Of a stretch of 7,170 nucleotides of DNA, positions 1 to 5,138 are shown piece by piece (within the stretch, counting starts at the first letter, position 1; each line of letters opens with the position of its first letter). The translations under genes and the position numbers were made by a program. The stretch covers positions 1-7,170 of the forward strand of contig WQRN01000065.1 in NCBI GenBank assembly GCA_009786715.1, read 5' to 3'. The notes under the pieces were generated by a model. The model saw only the letters and a program-made list of their open reading frames with translations. It ran no database searches and was not told the origin of the DNA. The stretch comes from Treponema sp. (GTDB lineage Bacteria > Spirochaetota > Spirochaetia > Treponematales > Breznakiellaceae).

Positions 1-1019
1 ATAATTGTTCACATAACGGCGATATTCTTTTTGCCGCGATGGACGCAATCGCCGCCGCTTGGGCGGAAAACGGCGTTTGCGATAAAGGTTTTTTAAATTA
101 TATCCGCGATAAAAACAAAGTCTCATTTCCGTGGTCGATGATCGACAAAATCACCCCCCGCCCGGATGACAGCGTGCGCGATATGCTCGTCTCAAGCGGG
201 CTTGAAGATATGCAGGGGGTTGTAACATCAAAAAACACCTATGTCGCGCCGTTTGTAAACGCTGAAGAAACTCAATACCTCATAATAGAAGATCTTTTTC
301 CCAACGGGAAACCTGCGCTGGACAAAGCGGGCGTAATGTACACAAACAAAGAAACCGTAGACAGAGTCGAAAAAATGAAAGTATGCACCTGTTTAAATCC
401 GCTTCACACAAGCCTTGCCGTCTTCGGCTGTCTTTTGGGCTACACCAGAATCAGCGAAGAAATGAAGGATGCGGATTTAGTCAAACTAATAGAAGGCGTC
501 GGTTATATCGAAGGGCTGCCGGTTGTTACAGACCCTGGAATCATCAAACCTAAAGATTTTATAGATCAAGTTATTAAAGTGCGCCTGCCGAATCCATTTA
601 TGCCCGACGCCCCCCAGCGGATCGCCATGGATACATCTTTAAAAGTGCCTATCCGCTTCGGCGAGACCTTAAAAGCTTATAAAGAATCGGGCAAAGGATG
701 CGAAAACCTCAAATTTATCCCGCTTGTTATCGCAGGATGGCTTCGCTACTTAATCGGCATAAACGATAACGGCGCTCCCTTCGAATTAAGCCCGGATCCA
801 AATCTGGAAACCTTAAAAAGCCAGTTAAACGGCATAACTTTGGGGCAAACCGGGCCGTTCAGCGAAAAACTCAAACCGATTTTATCAAATTCGGCCTACT
901 TTGCGGTAAATTTGTACGAAATCGGCCTGGGAGAGAAGATCGAAAACTTATTCGCGCAGATGCTTGCCGGCAAAGGCACAGTACGGAAAACCCTTGCTTC
1001 TTCAGTAAAGATCGATTAA
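1..1019 (+). CDS. Mannitol dehydrogenase-family oxidoreductase (fructuronate/mannonate-type), 5'-truncated
   Basis: This is the C-terminal part of an NAD(P)-dependent long-chain polyol/hexuronate dehydrogenase (mannitol dehydrogenase family; UxuB and UxuD are members). The frame is open from base 3, upstream of the first ATG at 39, and begins NCSHNGD, so the N-terminal Rossmann domain (roughly 200 residues in the family) lies outside the window. The visible 338 residues contain the all-helical C-terminal domain. The catalytic signature is K(VCTCL)N-P-L-H at bases 378-407, with Lys, Asn and His matching the family's catalytic triad. The Lys-Asn spacing is five residues, against four in classic mannitol 2-dehydrogenase and UxuB as I recall them, which suggests the divergent branch that includes Thermotoga UxuD. 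The likely reaction is reversible oxidation of D-mannonate or a related polyol in the cytoplasm. The exact substrate cannot be read from this fragment. Confidence 0.9.
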   Translation, partial: NCSHNGDILFAAMDAIAAAWAENGVCDKGFLNYIRDKNKVSFPWSMIDKITPRPDDSVRDMLVSSGLEDMQGVVTSKNTYVAPFVNAEETQYLIIEDLFPNGKPALDKAGVMYTNKETVDRVEKMKVCTCLNPLHTSLAVFGCLLGYTRISEEMKDADLVKLIEGVGYIEGLPVVTDPGIIKPKDFIDQVIKVRLPNPFMPDAPQRIAMDTSLKVPIRFGETLKAYKESGKGCENLKFIPLVIAGWLRYLIGINDNGAPFELSPDPNLETLKSQLNGITLGQTGPFSEKLKPILSNSAYFAVNLYEIGLGEKIENLFAQMLAGKGTVRKTLASSVKID

Positions 1020-1031
1020 AATTAAGGTTAT

Positions 1032-1077
1032 CCGGCAGTTTTGCCCGTTTGGGCTCGCTGAAGGTACTGGAGGTCAC
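1032..1077 (-). repeat. SEPxRAKLP repeat, copy A (inverted relative to copy B)
   Basis: Read on the minus strand from GTG at 1077, this stretch aligns without gaps to 1490-1535 on the plus strand. By hand count 30 of 45 bases are identical. The core is GCGAGCCC-N3-CGGGC. The conceptual peptide reads (V)TSSTFSEPKRAKLP, against MSSGTSGEPARAKLP for copy B. Eight of the 15 mismatches fall in third codon positions. The core can pair GCCC with GGGC around a GTTT loop. The copy occupies most of the 60-base gap between the dehydrogenase gene and the small exported gene, and it includes the latter's Shine-Dalgarno. Confidence 0.6.
1069..1073 (+). promoter_or_regulatory. Shine-Dalgarno for the small exported gene, inside repeat copy A
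   Basis: GGAGG lies six bases before the ATG at 1080. It falls within the repeat copy that is oriented the opposite way, so the ribosome binding site appears to be the complement of repeat sequence. Confidence 0.75.
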
Positions 1078-1079
1078 AA

Positions 1080-1490
1080 ATGAAAAAACTCGTTATTGTA
1101 TTATTGTTCATAATTCTGGTTGCGCCTGTTTTTTCTCAGGTAATAAACAACAACGATGAGAAATTCTACTGCATCAATGTATCAGTAGAGAAAATATACC
1201 CTTCGCATGACGGTTATATCGTTCAGTACCGCGCAGGTTCAGCGCATACCGTCACTATCGGCATTCCCAACCAATGGTTTACAGACGCCGCGAGCAGCGC
1301 CGAATTGGTTAAATTACCGCTTGCCTCGGACTGGCCGACAATGTCCGTATTTTACAAAGAAGGCGAGTTCAGCCATTTAAGGATTTATGTACATCCGGCA
1401 AAAAGTCACTGGACATGGGGAAGCATTCCAATGGGTACGGATGTAAGCAGGTTCTTTATTGATAAGGAATCATTTAAACTGAAATTCTAA
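1080..1490 (+). CDS. Small exported protein of unknown function
   Basis: The product has 136 residues. I do not recognise a named family. Residues 1-19 form a typical Sec signal peptide: MKK, then a hydrophobic run, then APVFS before Gln20. There is no lipobox cysteine, so a soluble periplasmic or secreted protein of about 117 residues is expected. The mature part has one cysteine (Cys31), is rich in aromatic residues and looks like an all-beta fold. It contains a Trp-rich patch around residues 85-114 (DWPTMSV, HWTWG). The ATG at 1080 is supported by GGAGG six bases upstream. The stop codon overlaps the next start by one base (TAATG), so translation of the phosphoesterase is probably coupled to it. 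The gene is bracketed by two inverted repeat copies. Function is unknown; the annotation as exported is fairly safe. Confidence 0.8.
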   Translation: MKKLVIVLLFIILVAPVFSQVINNNDEKFYCINVSVEKIYPSHDGYIVQYRAGSAHTVTIGIPNQWFTDAASSAELVKLPLASDWPTMSVFYKEGEFSHLRIYVHPAKSHWTWGSIPMGTDVSRFFIDKESFKLKF

Positions 1491-1535
1491 TGAGTTCCGG
1501 CACTTCCGGCGAGCCCGCGCGGGCGAAGCTTCCTG
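1490..1535 (+). repeat. SEPxRAKLP repeat, copy B (forms the 5' end of the phosphoesterase gene)
   Basis: This is the plus-strand counterpart of copy A. It reads MSSGTSGEPARAKLP in frame with the downstream phosphoesterase. Its centre, GCCCGCGCGGGC at about 1514-1525, is a perfect 12-base palindrome. Similarity to copy A fades after the LP codons, where the ordinary coding sequence begins. The resemblance to protein-coding palindromic repeats of other bacteria, such as the Rickettsia palindromic elements, is by analogy only. Confidence 0.6.
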
Positions 1536-2539
1536 GCACAGATATCTCGAAAAATTTTGCGGCTGCTGTTCCGGGTGAACTTGTAGATTTTATAAACAAC
1601 AATTCCAAATTCATAATCGCCGGTCATAAAGAACCAGACGGAGACTGCATAGGCAGCCAGCTTGCTCTGCGCAGCGCGCTTCTTCGGATTGGCAAGGAAG
1701 TTCTTGTCTGTTCGGCAGGTCCTTTTAAAAGAACAGAAATTAAAAAATACATAAATCTGTTCGTTCCTGTTCCGCAGGACTCAAATAACCAGGATACAAA
1801 GGTAATTATAGTTGATTGCTCGGGAAAGGAAAGAACAGGCGATATTGAAGAAGCGCTTAAAGCGTTTCCATGCGCGATTATCGATCATCATGCGGCGGTA
1901 ACCCACCCTCATTCTACCGCGCAGGCTCCTGTTTTTGTTGATTCAAATTCGCCTTCCTGCACGCTTCTTATTTATAAATTGATTAAAGCGTTAGGTCTTG
2001 AGTTAACAAAAGAGGAAGCGGTTTTGCTGTTCTTCGGTCTTTGCACCGATACTGGGTTTTTTCGTCACCTAACTGAAAAAAATGACGATGTTTTTGACGC
2101 TGCGGCAGATATGGTTCGGTGCGGCGCAAGCCCCAAGAATACATTTAACAGCATAAACGGCGGAAAAAGCCTTAATTCCAGAATATTGATGGGGAGCATT
2201 CTTTCCAGAACAGAAGCGCACTTCGGCGGAAAACTTTTAATAAGTTATGAAACGCTTTCGGAGTTTATTACTTTCGGATTTGAAAGCAGAGATTCCGACA
2301 GTTTAAATCAAATTCTTTTATCAATACACGGAGCGGAGGCAGTTATAATAATACGCCAGGAGTTGGCCGACAATTGTACTGTGAGTTTAAGATCTGTTGA
2401 TAAAGTAAATGTGGCGAAAATCGCGGCATCATTCGGCGGGGGCGGGCATAAAAACGCAGCCGGCCTCACTATGAGAGGCGATATTCAATTTGTAAAACAA
2501 AATATGTTAGAATCTTTTGTGAATATTTTTACTAATTAA
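1490..2539 (+). CDS. nrnA: DHH/DHHA1 phosphoesterase, NrnA-type oligoribonuclease/pAp phosphatase
   Basis: The 349-residue product carries all metal-binding motifs of the DHH superfamily. These are motif I H-K-E-P-D-G-D (His46, Asp50, Asp52), motif II VDCSG (Asp109), the DHH triad Asp132-His133-His134, and motif IV CTDTG (Asp187). The C-terminal DHHA1 substrate-binding domain ends with GGGGHKNAAG at 316-325. NrnA-type enzymes degrade 2- to 5-mer RNAs and dephosphorylate 3'-phosphoadenosine 5'-phosphate, using Mn2+ in the cytoplasm. A plain RecJ-like role is less likely at this length. The start overlaps the previous stop by one base. The first 15 or so residues derive from a repeat and are not part of the conserved fold. 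No ATG, GTG or TTG occurs in frame between this start and motif I, so the repeat-derived start seems necessary. Confidence 0.9.
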   Translation: MSSGTSGEPARAKLPGTDISKNFAAAVPGELVDFINNNSKFIIAGHKEPDGDCIGSQLALRSALLRIGKEVLVCSAGPFKRTEIKKYINLFVPVPQDSNNQDTKVIIVDCSGKERTGDIEEALKAFPCAIIDHHAAVTHPHSTAQAPVFVDSNSPSCTLLIYKLIKALGLELTKEEAVLLFFGLCTDTGFFRHLTEKNDDVFDAAADMVRCGASPKNTFNSINGGKSLNSRILMGSILSRTEAHFGGKLLISYETLSEFITFGFESRDSDSLNQILLSIHGAEAVIIIRQELADNCTVSLRSVDKVNVAKIAASFGGGGHKNAAGLTMRGDIQFVKQNMLESFVNIFTN

Positions 2540-2564
2540 ATTAAAAATACTGAATATTATAAAC

Positions 2565-2594
2565 ATCACATTTAAATAGCGCATAACTTATAAT
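2565..2594 (+). promoter_or_regulatory. Likely sigma-70-type promoter for the sigma-like gene
   Basis: A perfect -10 box TATAAT is at 2589-2594. A weak -35 ATCACA (4 of 6 matches to TTGACA) is at 2565-2570, with an 18-base spacer. It lies in the AT-rich 105-base gap before the sigma-like gene. Transcription would start near 2601, giving a leader of about 44 bases. Confidence 0.45.
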
Positions 2595-2633
2595 ATCTCA
2601 TACGTTTTTCGTTAAGGCCGATATTCTGGAAAC

Positions 2634-2638
2634 AGAGG
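2634..2638 (+). promoter_or_regulatory. Shine-Dalgarno that decides the ATG start at 2645
   Basis: AGAGG ends immediately before an in-frame TTG (2639) but six bases before the ATG at 2645. The normal spacing favours the ATG, making the protein two residues shorter than the longest reading. Confidence 0.6.
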
Positions 2639-2644
2639 TTGAGC

Positions 2645-3511
2645 ATGCGGAAAAACTCTTTAAATCAATTTTATAATTCTTACATGACGGGAGACATAGA
2701 ACGTGAAAAATTTGAAAGCCAGATTTTTTCGTTTCTGGTTAACAATCAGGAAAAAACCTGCATAAGTCATTGGGAAAATGAAACATACGAGGATTTTGTT
2801 TCATGGTTTTACCCGCGTCTTAAAAAATCTATAGACAATTATAAAGAAATGGGCGCGTCATTTGAAGCGTTTTTAAATAAATATATGCTTGTTTCCGCGA
2901 AAGAATTTCAAGTGCGCATAACAACAAACAGCCTAATAGAATATTCCGCATGGAACGCCCAGATCCCGGAAATGTACGCGCATGAGGAAGCGCCGCCGTA
3001 TAATTACAATAACACTGAAGAAGTGATATCAAACCTTATTGAAGATAAACATGGCAGAAAAGATCCAAGGCGCGTTCTTGCCTTAATAATAAAATGTTAC
3101 TGCGGCGTCTCCGATGATTTTGCGGAAAGAGTCGCGCCTCTAATAGGGATTACTTCGGGAGAATTGCTGGAACTATTAAATAAAATACGAATTATAAGAC
3201 AGGAAAAAGATGATCAGATTTACAGGATGAAAGAAAGAGTTTATTGCCAGTATTACAGATGCATTATTTATGAAAGAAGACTCGCCTATATCCGTGAAAA
3301 TAGCGCAACATATGAAAAATTAAAACTGCGCCTTGAAAAAGCAAAACTGCGGCTGGAAAAAATGCGCAGGAGAATATCCGCAATCCGCACAGACGCGACA
3401 AATAAACAGGTGGCGGAGGTAATGGGAACAACAAAAGGCACAATAGACGCCAGTCTTCACAGATTAAAAACAAAATGGCAAAAAATGTCCCTAAAGGCGG
3501 ATTTAAATTGA
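2645..3511 (+). CDS. Sigma-70-like protein with coiled coil and C-terminal region-4 helix-turn-helix
   Basis: The product has 288 residues and is predicted cytoplasmic, with no signal or membrane segment. Residues 252-277 (TNKQVAEVMGTTKGTID then ASLHRLK) read as a sigma region 4 / LuxR-like helix-turn-helix. Residues 50-85 (FYPRLKKSID...GASFEAFLNKYM) resemble the start of sigma region 2, but the clear -10 recognition motifs are absent. Between them, about 190-247 form a strongly charged helix with heptads, including a near-exact tandem KLRLEKA/KLRLEKM at 227-240. It is probably a transcription regulator or a divergent ECF-like sigma factor. The long coiled coil between the domains is unusual for an ECF factor of 180-200 residues. 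It has its own promoter-like sequence upstream, and its end overlaps galM by 9 bases. The regulatory target is unknown. Confidence 0.7.
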   Translation: MRKNSLNQFYNSYMTGDIEREKFESQIFSFLVNNQEKTCISHWENETYEDFVSWFYPRLKKSIDNYKEMGASFEAFLNKYMLVSAKEFQVRITTNSLIEYSAWNAQIPEMYAHEEAPPYNYNNTEEVISNLIEDKHGRKDPRRVLALIIKCYCGVSDDFAERVAPLIGITSGELLELLNKIRIIRQEKDDQIYRMKERVYCQYYRCIIYERRLAYIRENSATYEKLKLRLEKAKLRLEKMRRRISAIRTDATNKQVAEVMGTTKGTIDASLHRLKTKWQKMSLKADLN

Positions 3512-4549
3512 ATGTACGGAAAACGAGAACGCCGCTCTTTCATGGTATTCCTTACCGGGTCCGTAAACGCACGATGGAAAACCCGCCTGATTCGGCGTAT
3601 CGGGGAAGTGCTGTGTTTCAAGGCAAAAACCTGAATATTTCACATAACGGGAGCCTTGTTTGCCGCTAATTGATTTTAAATGGTTTCCTGTATAAAACTG
3701 AACGCCGGGCTGGGTAGTGTAAACCTTCATTAAGCGCCCGGAGACAGGTTCATAAACTTCAGCGCAGGGACGCAGTTTGCCGTATTCTCCGTCTACGGCA
3801 AAACAATGATCATAACCTTTAAACGGTTTAAAAATCGAACCTCCCGCGCAAATTTTTCTTCTTTCCCTAAAATCGAAACCGGTTCCCTTAACGGGAACAA
3901 GCCTGCCTGTCGGAATACAAGAGCCGTCTACCTGCACATATTCGGATGAATTGATCTGCACTTCATGCAGAAGTATATCACCCTTCCCTTCTCCCGCTAA
4001 ATTAAAATACGCGTGATTTGTCAAATTAACAGGACATAGTTTATCTACCTTTGCCTGATAATCGCAGATTATCTCGTTGGATTTGGTAATTCCGTAGCTT
4101 ACAACAGCGTTGAGAGTTCCCGGAAAACCGCAGTCACCATCCGGGCTTTCAAGCTCGAAACGCACATAAATACCGTCGTTTTCTTCGTAACTTTCAGATT
4201 TCCAAAGCAGTTTATCAAAACCGCGGGGTCCTGAATGAAGAGAATTCTCTCCGTCGTTTGCATGTAAATTATAATTTTTTCCATGCAGATTAAAAGACGC
4301 GCCTTTGATACGATTCGCAAAACGCCCTACCGTTACGCCGATGAAAGGCTGATTATTTAAATATCCGTTAAGATCTGAATAACCCAAAAGCACATCGTCT
4401 TTGCCGCCGTCCCGCGAAGGGGCAATAAGGCTTGTCCATGAAGCTCCGTAATTTGTAAGCGAAAGTTTTAAATCCCCCGCGCTTATTGTCCATAGTTTAA
4501 CTTTTTTACCGTTACATAGAACGCCAAAATTCTTTTTATTAATCTTCAT
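3503..4549 (-). CDS. galM: Aldose 1-epimerase (galactose mutarotase)
   Basis: The 348-residue product matches GalM throughout. GalM interconverts the alpha and beta anomers of galactose or glucose in the cytoplasm, feeding the Leloir pathway. Visible motifs are VGRFANRI (residues 74-81), NSLHSGPRGFD (102-112, with the substrate-binding His105), LTNHAYFNL (176-184, with catalytic His179), GYDHCF, and ETQHFPDTPNQ (311-321, with catalytic base Glu311). The length and the His/Glu positions are close to E. coli GalM. The frame stays open upstream to an ATG at 4663. That would add 38 residues without homology, across the promoter region and into the opposing gene, so the ATG at 4549 is chosen. No Shine-Dalgarno precedes it, and a TATAAT lies only seven bases upstream, which suggests a leaderless mRNA. 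Its 3' end overlaps the sigma-like gene by 9 bases, tail to tail. Confidence 0.93.
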   Translation of the reverse strand: MKINKKNFGVLCNGKKVKLWTISAGDLKLSLTNYGASWTSLIAPSRDGGKDDVLLGYSDLNGYLNNQPFIGVTVGRFANRIKGASFNLHGKNYNLHANDGENSLHSGPRGFDKLLWKSESYEENDGIYVRFELESPDGDCGFPGTLNAVVSYGITKSNEIICDYQAKVDKLCPVNLTNHAYFNLAGEGKGDILLHEVQINSSEYVQVDGSCIPTGRLVPVKGTGFDFRERRKICAGGSIFKPFKGYDHCFAVDGEYGKLRPCAEVYEPVSGRLMKVYTTQPGVQFYTGNHLKSISGKQGSRYVKYSGFCLETQHFPDTPNQAGFPSCVYGPGKEYHERAAFSFSVHSI

Positions 4550-4556
4550 ATGGTAA

Positions 4557-4585
4557 ATTATACACTTGCAAGCAAAGTAAGTACA
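4557..4585 (-). promoter_or_regulatory. Putative galM promoter, giving a leaderless transcript
   Basis: On the minus strand a perfect TATAAT (plus coordinates 4557-4562) is preceded, after 17 bases, by a weak -35 TGTACT (4580-4585; 3 of 6). The predicted start point falls at or next to the A of the galM ATG. It overlaps the promoter of the divergent gene. Confidence 0.45.
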
Positions 4586-4594
4586 GGGTAGAAT
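4566..4594 (+). promoter_or_regulatory. Putative promoter of the DUF2147 gene
   Basis: The -35 TTGCAA (4566-4571; 4 of 6) and -10 TAGAAT (4589-4594; 5 of 6) are separated by exactly 17 bases. The predicted start is near 4601, leaving a leader of about 30 bases with a strong ribosome binding site. The -35 lies within an 8-base palindrome, CTTGCAAG (4565-4572). Confidence 0.55.
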
Positions 4595-4597
4595 AAC

Positions 4598-4613
4598 TGT
4601 AAACATATTTACA
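4598..4613 (+). promoter_or_regulatory. Candidate operator dyad TGTAAA-CATA-TTTACA
   Basis: This is a perfect 6-base inverted repeat with a 4-base spacer. It starts four bases after the -10 box of the DUF2147 promoter and covers the predicted transcription start. The position is typical of a repressor site. It is also about 50 bases upstream of the galM promoter start. The cognate regulator is not identifiable from sequence. Confidence 0.45.
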
Positions 4614-4617
4614 ATCC

Positions 4618-4628
4618 AGGGGGAGAGG
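4618..4628 (+). promoter_or_regulatory. Strong purine-rich ribosome binding site for the DUF2147 gene
   Basis: AGGGGGAGAGG ends three bases before the ATG at 4632. Both GGGGGA and GAGG can pair with the 16S anti-Shine-Dalgarno, pointing to efficient translation. The divergent galM, by contrast, has no such site. Confidence 0.7.
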
Positions 4629-4631
4629 TTT

Positions 4632-5138
4632 ATGAAAAGATTTATTACTATTTTAATTTGCATGTCTGTTGCCGCAGTTTGTTTTGCTCAAAACGACCTT
4701 GCAGAAGGTTTCTGGCTGAGCATTGATGAAAAAACAAACAAAGTTACAGCAGGCTGGCATATTTATCAGGAAGGCGGAAAACTTTTCGGAAAAATCGTAT
4801 CTGTATCAACTGAAAATCCGGGAGTAAAAGCCGACAAGTGCAAAGACAGTTATCCCGGCTTTCCGGTCACCGGAAAAGTGAATCAAATGTCTGTAGACGG
4901 AACACCGTGGATTTACTCTCTTACAAAAAGTAAACCCGGCGAATGGAGCGGCGGCAGCATTGTAAACCCCGAAGATGGAAATCTCTATAAATGCAAAATC
5001 ACTTTTCGTCCTGCCGACGGAAAAAAATATAAGACCGACACATTAGAAATGCGCGGAGAAATCGGCTTGGGTATCGGCCGCAGCCAGTTCTGGCAAAAAT
5101 CGGATCAGGAAACAGCAAGCAATCTCTGGCCTAAGTGA
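4632..5138 (+). CDS. Exported DUF2147-family protein
   Basis: The 168-residue product begins with a Sec signal peptide (residues 1-19, ending VCFA before Gln20). The mature part fits DUF2147, a small lipocalin-like beta-barrel family of periplasmic proteins of unknown function. Family hallmarks are GFWLSIDEKTNKV (26-38), the IYQEGGKLFGKIV strand pair (44-56), WSGGSIVNPEDGNLYKCK (105-122) and the terminal RGEIGLGIGRSQFWQK (141-156). The length is normal for the family. The ATG follows a very strong Shine-Dalgarno and a good promoter. The gene is monocistronic: galM diverges upstream, and the barrel gene converges downstream with abutting stop codons. The expected location is the periplasm. Ligand binding is possible for the fold but not shown by anything here. 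Confidence 0.85.
   Translation: MKRFITILICMSVAAVCFAQNDLAEGFWLSIDEKTNKVTAGWHIYQEGGKLFGKIVSVSTENPGVKADKCKDSYPGFPVTGKVNQMSVDGTPWIYSLTKSKPGEWSGGSIVNPEDGNLYKCKITFRPADGKKYKTDTLEMRGEIGLGIGRSQFWQKSDQETASNLWPK

Noticed and set aside
871..1077. Minus-strand reading frame of 68 codons from GTG 1077, beginning with the repeat peptide
   Set aside because: It runs antisense through the conserved 3' end of the dehydrogenase, has no Shine-Dalgarno, and after the repeat portion looks like shadow translation. It is kept only as evidence for repeat copy A.
2524..2549. Inverted repeat TATTTTT / AAAAATA around the phosphoesterase stop
   Set aside because: It has only A-T pairs with a 12-base loop, so it is too weak for an intrinsic terminator and expected in AT-rich sequence.
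3479..3501. Possible galM terminator on the minus strand, TCC...GGA followed by CATTTTTT
   Set aside because: Only about four pairs with a bulge can form before the T run, which is too weak to call.
3475..3669. Plus-strand reading frame after the sigma-like gene
   Set aside because: It lies antisense to the conserved GalM C-terminus, including the catalytic Glu region, with no ribosome binding site of note. It is a shadow.
4550..4663. 38-residue N-terminal extension of galM from ATG 4663
   Set aside because: It crosses the divergent promoters and the start of the opposing gene. The added residues have no GalM character, and the length from ATG 4549 already matches the family.
5083..5099. 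Hairpin GCCAG-TT-CTGGC near the end of the DUF2147 gene
   Set aside because: On the plus strand A residues follow it, and on the minus strand the T run precedes it, so it has terminator polarity in neither direction. It lies inside conserved coding sequence.
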